Positions 20,293 through 29,236 of a DNA stretch of 64,000 bases are shown piece by piece. The translations under genes and the position numbers were made by a program. Position 1 is the stretch's first letter. Each line of letters starts with the position of its first letter. This stretch comes from Brucella intermedia LMG 3301 (lineage in GTDB: Bacteria; Pseudomonadota; Alphaproteobacteria; Rhizobiales; Rhizobiaceae), in NCBI RefSeq assembly GCF_000182645.1, contig NZ_ACQA01000001.1, positions 62,001-126,000 of the forward strand. The letters run 5' to 3'. Below the pieces are notes generated by a model. The model made no database searches and was not told the origin of the DNA. It saw nothing but the letters and a program-made list of their open reading frames with translations.

Positions 20293-20949
20293 ATGAATGT
20301 GAGATTGCCGCACCCCATCAAGTGGAAATATGACCGGGCCGAATTGTGGGCCGATGGCGTCATCCATGTTCTGGGTGTGGGGCTGGCGCTTGTCGGCGCG
20401 GTTGCCATGCTGGTCCATTTCCTGCCGAACATGCCGGCAGTGACCTCGATCTCGTCGGGTGTCTACCTGCTGAGCCTTCTGGCGGCGCTCGGAATTTCGG
20501 CTGTCTACAATATCTGGCCGGTTTCCCCGACCAAATGGTTCCTGCGCCGTTTCGACCATTCGGCGATCTACCTGCTGATTGCCGGAACCTACACGCCCTT
20601 TGCCATGCATATGGGCGACCGCGCGTTGCCGCTGCTGCTCTTCGTCTGGAGCGTAGCTTCGGTCGGCATCACGCTGAAACTGTTCATGCCGGGGCGTTTC
20701 GACCGGCTGTCGATCCTGCTTTATCTGGCGCTCGGCTGGAGCGGTGTCATGGTCTATGACACCATGGTGCAGTCGCTGCCGCCAGCGGTCTTCTGGCTGA
20801 TTGCAGCCGGCGGCATGGTCTATTCGCTGGGCGTGATCTTCCATGTCTGGGAGCGGCTGCGGTTTCAGAATGCCATCTGGCATGGCTTTGTCGTGGTGGG
20901 CGCGGCGCTGCATTATTGTGCGGTGTTCGTTGTCGGTATATGGAACTGA
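20293..20949 (+). CDS. Hemolysin III family (PAQR-type) membrane protein
   Basis: 218 residues, seven predicted membrane helices. Family marks include ELWADGVIHVLGVGLAL in helix 1, FDHSAIYLLIAGTYTPF (metal-binding Asp and His), and the C-terminal FHVWERL / AIWHGFVVVGAALHY. Bacterial relatives affect membrane composition; haemolytic activity is not implied. Monocistronic. Confidence 0.9.
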   Translation: MNVRLPHPIKWKYDRAELWADGVIHVLGVGLALVGAVAMLVHFLPNMPAVTSISSGVYLLSLLAALGISAVYNIWPVSPTKWFLRRFDHSAIYLLIAGTYTPFAMHMGDRALPLLLFVWSVASVGITLKLFMPGRFDRLSILLYLALGWSGVMVYDTMVQSLPPAVFWLIAAGGMVYSLGVIFHVWERLRFQNAIWHGFVVVGAALHYCAVFVVGIWN

Positions 20950-21036
20950 AGCCCGGTCTATTTCGGCTCTGACGGCCTGCAAATGGCACACTTCTGCGCT
21001 TCCGGTGCTCATGTGCTTTTCGTTGGCGCGTGGAAC

Positions 21037-21141
21037 TAGAGCATTTCCAGCAAAAGTGTGAAACGGTTTTGCGTTGGATAATGCGATAAAACAAATAGTT
21101 AGAGCGGTTCCGGCGATTCTGTTAGAACGGAACCGCTCTAA
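21037..21141. repeat. Complete Bru-RS-like palindrome
   Basis: 105 bp opening TAGAGCATTTCC and closing GAACCGCTCTA. It contains GCAAAAGTGTGAAACGG, GCGTTGGATAATGCG and the inner pair GCGGTTCC / GGAACCGC. Length and layout fit what is known of Bru-RS. It lies in the 277-bp gap between the convergent hlyIII and dnaE2 genes. Confidence 0.82.
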
Positions 21142-21226
21142 AGTACACTCCGCTCCGGTTCTCGAATTGCACCATTTTCGTCGCGTCATAGCCAAAATAG
21201 CCAACGGGCTTCGAGCGCGTGATTGC

Positions 21227-24200
21227 TCAATGAAAGTCGCGTGAGTTCGGCATGATCCGCACATTTCGCGGATGATGCGCCATCTGGGATGGGGCGACGA
21301 GACGCTGCGCTTCGCGTCCGCTCATCTCGATCAGCGCTGCCGAACGGTCCTGCAATTTCGCCGCCACCAGATGCACCACCCCTTCGGGGCTGCGCTGGAT
21401 GCGGCCTTCGATATGGATCAGCCGCGCCCCCATCACTTCGCGGCGAAACGCCTTCATGATCTTCGGCCAGACGACGATATTGGCGATGCCGGTTTCATCC
21501 TCGATGGTGAGGAATACCACGCCCTTGGCGCTGCCGGGGCGCTGGCGCACGGTGACGACGCCCGCCACTTTCATGCGGCGTCCGTCGGCGCCTTCCTGCA
21601 CGGCGCGGCAGGTGGAAACGCCTTCCGCCGCAAGCCCCTCGCGCAGATATTGCAGCGGATGCCCTTTCAGCGAAAGCCGCGTTGTCTCGTAATCGGCAAT
21701 CACATGCTCGGATGCCGCCATTTCGGGAAGTTTTGTGCGTGGTTCCTCCGCCAGTTCGCTGGTCGCGGCGGCGCGGAATAGCGGCAGCGTTTCGTCATTG
21801 GGCAGGCGGCGCACGGCCCACAATGCGGCGCGGCGGTCGATATCGAGCGAGCCGAAGGCGTCGGCATCGGCCAGAAGCGTGAAGGCGCGCCGGTCGAGCC
21901 GCAGCCGCCGGTGCATGTCCTCGATAGTGCGGTAGGGCTCCTGCCGGTCGGCAATCAGGAGTTCGGTGTCCCGTTTGGAAAACCCGTCGATCTGGCGGAA
22001 GCCGAGCCGCAGCGCCAGGCGAATATCGGGCGTTTCCTCCAGAATATTATCCCATTGGCTGAAATTCACGTCGACGGGCAGCACCGTCACGCCATGCTCG
22101 CGGGCATCGCGCACGATCTGGGCGGGCGCGTAAAAACCCATGGGCTGGGAATTGAGAAGGGCGGCGGCGAACACTTCCGGATGGTGGCATTTGAGCCATG
22201 CGGAAATATAGACCAGATGCGCAAAGCTCGCCGCATGGCTTTCAGGAAAGCCATATTCGCCGAAGCCCTTGATCTGGTTGAAGCAGTTTTCGGCAAAGGT
22301 CCGGTCGTAGCCGCGCCTGACCATGCCTTCGATCATCTTTTGCTCCATCGTATGGATGGTGCCCATCTTGCGGAAGGTGGCCATGGCGCGGCGCAGCTGG
22401 TTGGCCTCATCGGGGGTGAATTTTGCAGCCTCCATGGCAATGCGCATCGCCTGTTCCTGAAAAAGCGGGACGCCCTTCGTCTTGCCGAGAATCTGCCGCA
22501 ATTCGTCCGGCGGGCCGTGCTCCGGCGCGGGCGATGGCAAGGTGGAGGGCTCCTCTTTGTTTCGCCGGCGCAGGTAAGGATGCACCATGTCGCCCTGAAT
22601 GGGGCCGGGGCGCACAATGGCGACCTCGATGACGAGATCGTAGAACTCACGCGGTTTCAGGCGCGGCAGCATGTTCATCTGGGCGCGGCTTTCCACCTGA
22701 AACACGCCGAGCGAATCGCCCGTGCACAGCATGTCGTAGACGCGCTTGTCTTCGCGCGGCAGATTGGCCAGCGTCAGCTTTTCGCCGCCATAAAGCTGCG
22801 GCTTGTGCTGGTGAATGAGGTCCAATGCCTTGCGGATGCAGGTGAGCATGCCGAGCGACAGCACATCGACCTTCATCAGCCCCACCTCGTCGATATCGTC
22901 CTTGTCCCATTCGATGAAGGAGCGGTCCTTCATTGCCGCCGGGCCGATGGGCACGGTCTCGTCCAACCGGTCGCGGGTGAGCACGAAACCGCCGACATGC
23001 TGCGACAGATGACGCGGAAAGCCGATCAGCGTGATGGCGAGTTCCACCGCGCGCCGGATGATGGGGTTCTCGGGGTCAAGGCCCGCCTGCCTTATATGCT
23101 GCTTGTCGATGCCGCCGCCCGATATGCCCCACACCGTATTGGCGAGCGCCGCCGTCACGTCTTCGGTCAGGCCCAGCGCCTTGCCGACATCGCGGATGGC
23201 GCTGCGGGACCGATAGCTGATGACGGTCGCAACAATGGCGGCGCGGTCCCTTGAGTAGCGGTCATAGACATATTGCATCACCTCTTCGCGGCGCTCATGC
23301 TCGAAATCGACATCGATATCCGGCGGTTCCTGCCGCTCGGCGGAGATGAAGCGCTCGAAGAGGAGGTCCACTTCCGTCGGGTTCACGCCGGTAATGCCGA
23401 GGCAGAAACAGACCACGGAATTGGCCGCCGAGCCGCGCCCCTGGCAGAGAATGCCTTCTCCGCGGGCATAGTTCACAATGTCATAGACGGTGAGGAAATA
23501 GGGCTCGTATTGAAGCTGGGCGATCAGCGCCAGCTCCTTGTTGATCAGCGCCTGCACCTTGGGCGGGATCGTGTCCGCGCCGTAATGGCGGGCAGCGCCT
23601 TCCCAGGTGAGATCGTGGAGATGCTGCCGTGCCGTCTTGCCGGGCGGAATGGGTTCATCGGGATAGGCATATTTCAGCTCGTCAAGCCGGAAGGTGATGG
23701 GCGCCGCGAAATCGGCACTCGCCGCGACGGCTTCCGGATAATCGCGGAACAGCCGCAGCATTTCCCTGGGCGGTTTCAGATGACGTTCGGCATTCTTTTC
23801 CAGAAGCTGCCCGGCAGCGAAGACTGTCGTGTAGTGGCGGGTTGCCGTCAGCACGTCCTGAAGCGCGCGGCGGTCGGGATGATGATAGAGCACGTCATTG
23901 GTGGCGATCAGCGGCACATTGGCTTCGGCGGCGAAACGGGCGATGCGTTCCGCGCGGCGTCCGTCCTGCCCCTGATGCGGCATGGCGAGCGCCAGCCAGA
24001 CGGAGCCGGGGGCGGCCTTGGCGATATCCGCAAGGCGGTCGGCAAAGTCCGGCCTGTCGTCCTCGGGCGGAAAGACCGCGATCTGGAATTGCCGGGCGCG
24101 AAACAGCAGGTCGCTCCATTCGAGATGGCATTCGCCCTTGGTGGCGGCGCGGGTCTTGCCTTCGGTCAGCAGGCGGCACAATTGCCCATAGGCTGCGCGA

Positions 24201-24460
24201 TCACGCGGATAGACGACCATGTCCGGCGTTCCGTCGGTGAAGGACAGGCGGCAGCCGATGAACAGCCGGAAATCGCTCTTGTCGCGAAATTCCTTCCATG
24301 CCGCATGGGCGCGCACCACACCGGCCAGCGTGTTGCGGTCGGCGATGCCTATGCCGGACAGGCCAAGCGCATGGGCCTGCAAAACCAGTTCCTGCGGATG
24401 CGATGCGCCGCAAAGGAAGGAAAAATTGCTGGCAGCAGCCATTTCAAAAAATCGTGCCAT
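21227..24460 (-). CDS. dnaE2: Error-prone DNA polymerase DnaE2 (ImuC)
   Basis: 1077 residues, typical length. The PHP domain is N-terminal (FSFLCGASHPQELV; GIGIADRNTLAGV). The polymerase region has CQGRGSAANSVVCFCLGI and PPDIDVDFEHERREEV, whose Asp residues are the catalytic set. A C-terminal OB fold follows (AGVVTVRQRPGSAKGVVF). It acts with ImuA and ImuB in SOS mutagenesis. The ATG overlaps the imuB stop (TGATG); last gene of the imuA-imuB-dnaE2 operon. Confidence 0.95.
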   Translation of the reverse strand: MARFFEMAAASNFSFLCGASHPQELVLQAHALGLSGIGIADRNTLAGVVRAHAAWKEFRDKSDFRLFIGCRLSFTDGTPDMVVYPRDRAAYGQLCRLLTEGKTRAATKGECHLEWSDLLFRARQFQIAVFPPEDDRPDFADRLADIAKAAPGSVWLALAMPHQGQDGRRAERIARFAAEANVPLIATNDVLYHHPDRRALQDVLTATRHYTTVFAAGQLLEKNAERHLKPPREMLRLFRDYPEAVAASADFAAPITFRLDELKYAYPDEPIPPGKTARQHLHDLTWEGAARHYGADTIPPKVQALINKELALIAQLQYEPYFLTVYDIVNYARGEGILCQGRGSAANSVVCFCLGITGVNPTEVDLLFERFISAERQEPPDIDVDFEHERREEVMQYVYDRYSRDRAAIVATVISYRSRSAIRDVGKALGLTEDVTAALANTVWGISGGGIDKQHIRQAGLDPENPIIRRAVELAITLIGFPRHLSQHVGGFVLTRDRLDETVPIGPAAMKDRSFIEWDKDDIDEVGLMKVDVLSLGMLTCIRKALDLIHQHKPQLYGGEKLTLANLPREDKRVYDMLCTGDSLGVFQVESRAQMNMLPRLKPREFYDLVIEVAIVRPGPIQGDMVHPYLRRRNKEEPSTLPSPAPEHGPPDELRQILGKTKGVPLFQEQAMRIAMEAAKFTPDEANQLRRAMATFRKMGTIHTMEQKMIEGMVRRGYDRTFAENCFNQIKGFGEYGFPESHAASFAHLVYISAWLKCHHPEVFAAALLNSQPMGFYAPAQIVRDAREHGVTVLPVDVNFSQWDNILEETPDIRLALRLGFRQIDGFSKRDTELLIADRQEPYRTIEDMHRRLRLDRRAFTLLADADAFGSLDIDRRAALWAVRRLPNDETLPLFRAAATSELAEEPRTKLPEMAASEHVIADYETTRLSLKGHPLQYLREGLAAEGVSTCRAVQEGADGRRMKVAGVVTVRQRPGSAKGVVFLTIEDETGIANIVVWPKIMKAFRREVMGARLIHIEGRIQRSPEGVVHLVAAKLQDRSAALIEMSGREAQRLVAPSQMAHHPRNVRIMPNSRDFH

Positions 24461-26094
24461 CACGCAAACAACCCATGCAGAAACCAGCGCGGATGATTGA
24501 GGCCGTCATAAAGCCCCTCGCGAAAAATCCAGAAACGCTGGCCGTTTTCGTCCTCCACCCGGTAATAATCGCGCAGTTCCGGCACGTTCTGGCCGATTGC
24601 ACGCCACCATTCCGGCTCGATCCGTTCCGGCCCTTCGGCAAGGCGCACCTGATGGCGCACCCGCCGCCACAGGAAGAAGGAAGGCGGACTGTCAGGCACT
24701 TCCGCCACGCTTTCGATCAATTGCGGCGGGCGAAACAGTTTTATGGGGCGCGCGGGCGGATCGCCGGGAAGCCCTGGGGGAGGCCCTGGGGGAAGCGCCG
24801 GGGGAAGCCCTGAGGGAAGCATTGGAGCGCTTTCATGACCGGCTTCGCCCTTGCCGTCCGCATGGAGGGCGGGACGCAGGCCGAAGGCGCGTTCGGGAAT
24901 ATGGGTGTTGCGCGAAAAGGAAACGAGAACGCGGTCCTGTCCAAGCCGCGCCGAAAGCCGATCGACAAGCTGGCTGAAACCCGCTTCATCCTCCTCATGC
25001 TGGTCGAGCCCCGTCTGGCGCTGGGCGACGGGTGCGCAGCGCAACGCCGCCAGCCGGATCATGTCGAAGCCGAAACCGGCGTCGAGGGGAGAGGTCAAGG
25101 CGTTGAGCCTTTCGCGGGCAAGGCGCAGGAAAACCCTGTCGTCGCGCAAGGGCTGGCCGGTTTCGATATGGATATGGCGCACGTCGCCATCGACACGGAA
25201 GAAGGAGGCCTCGATCAGCAGCCCGCCCTTGCCCTCCGGTTCAAGCTGCGCAAAAAGCGCCTGCGCCAGTTCCTGCAATATGTGTTCGACCAGCTCCATC
25301 CCCGTGACAGGTTCCGACAGGCGGCGTTCGGCGGTGCGGAGCGGCAGGATGCGCAAGGGGGAAATCGGCGCGCGCTCGCGCCGCGCCAGCCGGTCGAGCC
25401 GGGTCGCAAGATCGGTGCCGAAGCGGGCGGTGAGCGCGGCGCGCGGAAGCCCCATCACATCGCCGATGCGTTTCAGCCCGGCGCGCTTGAGCCCGGTTTC
25501 GGCAGCTTGCGTCAGTTCCAGCGCGGAAAGCGGCAGGCGGGGAAGCTGCCGGTCGGCCTCCGCCCTGCTGAAGACGTCGCCCTTTGTTCCGCGTGCCAGA
25601 AGGCGTGCGGCAAAACTGTTGTCGGCAATCGCTGCCTGCACCTTCAGCCCGGCGCGTTCGATGCGGCCGATGGCGTCGGCGCGCATGGCGGCGAGCCCGC
25701 CGAACAGATGTGCGCAGCCGGTTATGTCGAGCATCAGCCCATGCGGCTCATCGTAGGCGACGAGCGGCGTGTAGCGCTCGCACCAATGAGCAAGGCGCTT
25801 GAGCAAGGCCGCATCCTGTTCTGGTGCTGCGGCCGCCACTTCCAGTCTTTCCACGCGGGCGCGGGCATCCGTCAGCGCCATGCCGGGGAAAAGATCGAGC
25901 CTTGCCGCCGCCGCATCCACCGCCGTCAGGCGCAGCGCATTGGCCGTGCGCTCGGTCACCACCAGGGGCGGGCGCTCCCTGCCGTCATGCGGAACGGCGC
26001 GGCGAAGCCGGTCGGTCGGCAGAAACGGAAACCACAGGGCGAGAAACAAGCGTTCTGCCGTCCCGTTCTCGTGCACCAAATTCAAGGGTTTCAT
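24460..26094 (-). CDS. imuB: ImuB, inactive Y-family polymerase-like protein
   Basis: 544 residues from the ATG of MKPLNLV (GGAATGGAAC upstream). It belongs to the DinB/UmuC fold but is expected to lack catalytic acidic residues and to link DnaE2 to the beta clamp. Recognisable parts: LFLALWFPFLPTDRLRR, MLDITGCAHLFGG, RIGDVMGLPRAALTARFG. Near residue 450 a Pro/Gly-rich run (GLPPALPPGPPPGLPGD) is coded by imperfect 12-bp tandem repeats at about 24770-24825. The start overlaps the imuA end by 110 bp. Confidence 0.9.
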   Translation of the reverse strand: MKPLNLVHENGTAERLFLALWFPFLPTDRLRRAVPHDGRERPPLVVTERTANALRLTAVDAAAARLDLFPGMALTDARARVERLEVAAAAPEQDAALLKRLAHWCERYTPLVAYDEPHGLMLDITGCAHLFGGLAAMRADAIGRIERAGLKVQAAIADNSFAARLLARGTKGDVFSRAEADRQLPRLPLSALELTQAAETGLKRAGLKRIGDVMGLPRAALTARFGTDLATRLDRLARRERAPISPLRILPLRTAERRLSEPVTGMELVEHILQELAQALFAQLEPEGKGGLLIEASFFRVDGDVRHIHIETGQPLRDDRVFLRLARERLNALTSPLDAGFGFDMIRLAALRCAPVAQRQTGLDQHEEDEAGFSQLVDRLSARLGQDRVLVSFSRNTHIPERAFGLRPALHADGKGEAGHESAPMLPSGLPPALPPGPPPGLPGDPPARPIKLFRPPQLIESVAEVPDSPPSFFLWRRVRHQVRLAEGPERIEPEWWRAIGQNVPELRDYYRVEDENGQRFWIFREGLYDGLNHPRWFLHGLFA

Positions 26095-26848
26095 TGTTCC
26101 ATTCCATGATCCATTGTCCGCATGTGCCGTGGCGGTTGCGCTCCAGCACGGCGGAAAAGGCGGGCTTTCCCGGCGCACTCGCTCCGCTTGAACGCGATGG
26201 CGCGGGCGCCACCCGCCAGCGGCTGACGGCAGCGCTTTGCACCGCCGTCCGGTGGCTCCTTAGCAGGATGACGGGCAGCTGCGCGGTTTCTGTTGCCAGA
26301 AGCAGGCGGCGCGAGGCGGTGAGGTCGAGACATTTCGGCTGGCCTGTCACCGAGGCGACGACACCGGAAACAAGATGCGAGGCCTTGCCGCCGCTGCCCG
26401 CTTCCAGCGCATCGTTTGCCGCTTTCAGCACATCCTGCGCCGTGGGGCAGCGCACGATCAGAAGCCGCGACGGATCGATCCCGAAGGCATGGAGCCCCGG
26501 CGGATAAAGCCCCCCATATTCGCTGGCAGCCTTTTCCTCCTCGATCCAGATGATGGGGCGCCGATATTGTGTGGAGCGCTCTGCCGCGCGGGCGGCAAAG
26601 GCGAGCGCAAAGCCGGTCGCCGCCATATGCGCGCCCGGATTTTCGGCAAAGACCTCGTGCAGCGCATCGCCCGCCAGACCATGCGGAAAGGCGGCATCGG
26701 CCCCGGCAAGGCCAAGCGTGAAACTGCGGGCGCGCGCAAAACCGCACCTGTCCTCGCTTCCTGTCCTGCTGGCAAAACTGCCTTGCGGATCATTGCCTGC
26801 AATGGCCGTAACCATGCGCCGCAACGCCGCGATGTCGATGCCGCTCAC
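25985..26848 (-). CDS. imuA: ImuA, RecA-like SOS mutagenesis factor
   Basis: 287 residues from a GTG with ACAGGA upstream. Resembles ImuA/SulA-related RecA-fold proteins: FTLGLAGADAAFPHGLAGDALHEVFA, RPIIWIEEEKAASEYGGLYPPG, and a C-terminal basic WRVAPAPSRSSG segment. First gene of the cassette; a LexA box lies about 20 bp upstream. The C-terminal 36 residues overlap the imuB reading frame, so the true end may be less important functionally. Confidence 0.85.
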   Translation of the reverse strand: MSGIDIAALRRMVTAIAGNDPQGSFASRTGSEDRCGFARARSFTLGLAGADAAFPHGLAGDALHEVFAENPGAHMAATGFALAFAARAAERSTQYRRPIIWIEEEKAASEYGGLYPPGLHAFGIDPSRLLIVRCPTAQDVLKAANDALEAGSGGKASHLVSGVVASVTGQPKCLDLTASRRLLLATETAQLPVILLRSHRTAVQSAAVSRWRVAPAPSRSSGASAPGKPAFSAVLERNRHGTCGQWIMEWNNETLEFGARERDGRTLVSRPVVSVSADRPASPRRSA

Positions 26849-26867
26849 GTTCGATTCCTGTCAAATT

Positions 26868-26882
26868 GTTCTCTATTTGTTC
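26868..26882 (-). promoter_or_regulatory. LexA (SOS) box upstream of imuA
   Basis: GTTCTCTATTTGTTC fits the alphaproteobacterial LexA operator GTTC-N7-GTTC exactly (GAAC-N7-GAAC on the coding strand). It is 20 bp before the imuA start, so DNA damage should induce the whole imuA-imuB-dnaE2 operon. Confidence 0.85.
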
Positions 26883-27063
26883 TAGTATTGAATCGAGCGA
26901 GGCAAGAGTCAAGCGGGATCCGTCGGCGGGATCAGTCGGCGGGATCAGCCGGCAGCATGTGTGGATAAGAAAAATCCTTCCCTGGAGCGCCCTGCGTTCA
27001 TTGGGACGCATAAAGGTCGCTCTGAGAGGGAAGCATTTATCGTCATGGGCGATCAGCTGGCAC

Positions 27064-27201
27064 CACAGTTGCAAATTCCTCAGGCCGTGGCGAAAAGAGT
27101 GATTTTCGAGTACCGGAGCGGAGCGTATTTGAAGGTAGGCGGGCAGCAGAACGCAGACAAGGCGCTCTTTCCGCCCCGGCCTCACGAAGAATGCAACTGT
27201 A
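27064..27201 (+). repeat. Terminal-inverted-repeat element, copy 2
   Basis: Ends CACAGTTGC and GCAACTGTA are inverted. The core at 27080-27120 (TCAGGCCGTGGCG...GAGTACCGGAGCG) includes the hairpin CGAAAA-GAGTGA-TTTTCG. It fills most of the 356-bp gap between imuA and the small gene at 27205; no gene is visible there apart from the LexA region. Confidence 0.75.
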
Positions 27202-27204
27202 GTA

Positions 27205-27561
27205 TCAGGCGGCTTCCCGGAAAGGCACGCCTGCCAGTTGCGCCAGATGGCCGGGAAGGTCGGTGCCAGCGCCAGCCGCATTGATCGTGTCGAAATAATC
27301 ATGCCAGCCGGTGGCAGTGATTCCGGCAATCAGCATGTCGAGGGCTGCTTCGTCCGGGAAACGCCAGATGGCGAAGAAATTCTGACCGGGTGCAAAAGGC
27401 TTTGTCGCGTCGACAGGCCCCAATGCCAAAGCCTCGATACCGAGCGCCGCAAGTCCGCCCATCCCCGCGCCGACTTTCTCGAAGAAGGCCTGCCGGCCTT
27501 CAGCATCGAGTGCGTGCCAGCTCGATTTCGGGGAATAAAGCTCGGCGAGGTAATAGGTCAT
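27205..27561 (-). CDS. Conserved hypothetical (DUF6616-like), MarR operon
   Basis: 118 residues, MTYYLAELYSPKSSWHALD... with FFAIWRFPDEAALDML and GWHDYFDTINAAG. The alternation suggests a small alpha/beta barrel of the dimeric ferredoxin-like kind, as in monooxygenases or EthD-type proteins. The DUF number is from memory and uncertain. Its ATG overlaps the MarR stop by four bases (ATGA), so it is a likely target and partner of that regulator. Confidence 0.65.
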   Translation of the reverse strand: MTYYLAELYSPKSSWHALDAEGRQAFFEKVGAGMGGLAALGIEALALGPVDATKPFAPGQNFFAIWRFPDEAALDMLIAGITATGWHDYFDTINAAGAGTDLPGHLAQLAGVPFREAA

Positions 27562-28088
27562 GACATATCCCTTAGGGTTTCATTGATCTTGAAGGAGCGA
27601 CCGGCGTCGGTGCGGCTCCAGATGCGGCGCAGCAAGGTGCTGAGAAGCTGCTGTTCGCCTGACGAGAGATCGCTCATCAGGCTTGCAATCCATGCGGTAT
27701 GTTGTTCGAAAAGCTGTTGCGCCAGCAGCGAGCCTTCGGATGTCAGCCGGACAGTCAGCTTGCGGCGGTCCTCGCTATCCGCGTGACGCTTGAGGAAACC
27801 GTCGCGCTCCAGCCCGTCCAGCAGGCCGGTGATGGTGGCGCGCGTGACGCCTGCGCGTTCCGAAAGCGCGTGCGGCGAGAGGCCCTCGGGCGCATCGTGC
27901 AGCAGAAACAGCAGGACGAACTTGCCCTCCGAAAGCTTGTGCGGCGCCAGCCGGCTGGCGCAATCCCGGTCAATGGCCGCAGCAAGCGACAAGACTTCAA
28001 AACAGGCTTTCAGCGCGTCGGTGGACGGGCTGTGCCGGCGTTCCATTTCGCCCAGAAGGGCACGATGCTTTTGCTCGATAATTTCCAT
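27558..28088 (-). CDS. MarR-family transcriptional regulator
   Basis: 176 residues. The winged helix is LSPHALSERAGVTRATITGL, LDGLERDGFLKR and the wing DSEDRRKLTVRLT. The ATG is placed at 28088 because a 29-bp palindrome sits across it and AAGGTG is just upstream; a longer reading would translate the palindrome. Forms a two-gene operon with the small protein at 27205. Autoregulation is likely; the ligand is unknown. Confidence 0.88.
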   Translation of the reverse strand: MEIIEQKHRALLGEMERRHSPSTDALKACFEVLSLAAAIDRDCASRLAPHKLSEGKFVLLFLLHDAPEGLSPHALSERAGVTRATITGLLDGLERDGFLKRHADSEDRRKLTVRLTSEGSLLAQQLFEQHTAWIASLMSDLSSGEQQLLSTLLRRIWSRTDAGRSFKINETLRDMS

Positions 28089-28115
28089 ACGGCACCTTAT
28101 AGTAAGGTGCCGTAT
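28087..28115 (-). promoter_or_regulatory. Perfect 13-bp-arm palindrome at the marR start (operator)
   Basis: ATACGGCACCTTA / TAAGGTGCCGTAT with centre TAG. One arm contains the ribosome site AAGGTG and runs into the ATG. Typical of a self-repressing MarR operator; it could also fold in the RNA and hide the ribosome site. Confidence 0.75.
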
Positions 28116-28224
28116 TAAATGCAAATGATTTGATTGCGTGACAAGGAAGAGTAGAAAGCTTGAATGAACAGAATATACGGTTTATATATGGTTCGTATAT
28201 CAAATGCTTATTCCGGACACTGTT

Positions 28225-28446
28225 ATGGGTATCGTAAAGATCGGTGACGAACTGCACGAGGAACTGCGCAAGGCGAGCGACGTCATGTGCCGTTCGATCA
28301 ATGCGCAGGCTGAATACTGGATGAAGATCGGCATGCTGGCGCAGGCCCATCCCGACCTGTCGTTCAACGAGATCGTGCAGATGCAGTTGCGCGCAGCGCA
28401 GGTCGAGCTGCCGGTTCTGCCGGTGCTGGAAGTGCAGCCGTCATGA
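28225..28446 (+). CDS. ParD-like protein
   Basis: 73 residues from the ATG of MGIVKIGDEL (80 if an ATG 21 bp earlier is used). LHEELRKASDVMCRSINAQAEYWMKIG fits the ParD_like family with a ribbon-helix-helix fold. No ParE toxin is adjacent. Instead its TGA overlaps the ATG of methionine aminopeptidase (ATGA), a coupling that hints at a job other than classic toxin-antitoxin. Confidence 0.75.
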   Translation: MGIVKIGDELHEELRKASDVMCRSINAQAEYWMKIGMLAQAHPDLSFNEIVQMQLRAAQVELPVLPVLEVQPS

Positions 28447-29231
28447 CCAAGACGCCGGCCGAAGTGGAAAAGATGGCGGCATCCGGCGCGCTGCTCGCCT
28501 CGGTTTTTGCCCTTCTCGACCGCACGCCGCTGGCGGGCATGACCACGATGCAGGTCAACGATCTGGTCGAGGACTACATCACCCGCGAATTGCAGGCGCG
28601 GCCTGCCAGCAAGGGGCAATATGACTATCCTTACGTGCTGAACAGCTCCAGGAACGAGGTCGTCTGCCATGGCATGCCGTCGGATAACGAGATCATTCAA
28701 CACGGCGAGATCATCAATTTCGACATCACGCTGGAAAAGGACGGCTATATCGCCGATTCCAGCAAGACCTACATGGTGGGCGAAGTTGCGCCCTTTGCCT
28801 CGCGGCTGGTCCGCGTGACCTATGAGGCGCTGTGGAAGGGAATTGCCGCCGTGCGTCCCGGCGCGACGCTTGGCGATATCGGCCATGCGATCGAACGTCA
28901 CGCCAAGCGGCATGATTACAGCATCGTGCGGGAATATTGCGGCCATGGCATCGGTCGCGAGATGCACGAGGAACCGCAGGTCCTGCATTTCGGCAAGCCC
29001 GGCACCGGGGTTCGCCTGCGCGAAGGCATGGTGTTCACCATCGAGCCGATGCTCAATCAGGGTACGGCCAAGGTGAAGCAGGAAAAGGATGGCTGGACGG
29101 TGGTGACGCGGGACGGAAAACTGTCAGCGCAGTTCGAGCATACGGTCGCCGTCACGGCCAATGGCGTGCGGGTGCTGACCTTGCGTCCCGGCGAGGAAAA
29201 GATGCTGGCGGCAATCAAGAACGCAGTCTGA
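28443..29231 (+). CDS. map: Type I methionine aminopeptidase
   Basis: 262 residues. Removes the initiator methionine from new proteins. Metal ligands are visible in NFDITLEKDGYIADSS (two Asp), GHGIGREMHEEP (His), FTIEPML (Glu) and AQFEHTVAVT (Glu). Coupled to the ParD-like gene upstream. A second, housekeeping map copy may exist elsewhere; this one could be an accessory paralogue. Confidence 0.92.
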   Translation: MTKTPAEVEKMAASGALLASVFALLDRTPLAGMTTMQVNDLVEDYITRELQARPASKGQYDYPYVLNSSRNEVVCHGMPSDNEIIQHGEIINFDITLEKDGYIADSSKTYMVGEVAPFASRLVRVTYEALWKGIAAVRPGATLGDIGHAIERHAKRHDYSIVREYCGHGIGREMHEEPQVLHFGKPGTGVRLREGMVFTIEPMLNQGTAKVKQEKDGWTVVTRDGKLSAQFEHTVAVTANGVRVLTLRPGEEKMLAAIKNAV

Positions 29232-29236
29232 CTTTA

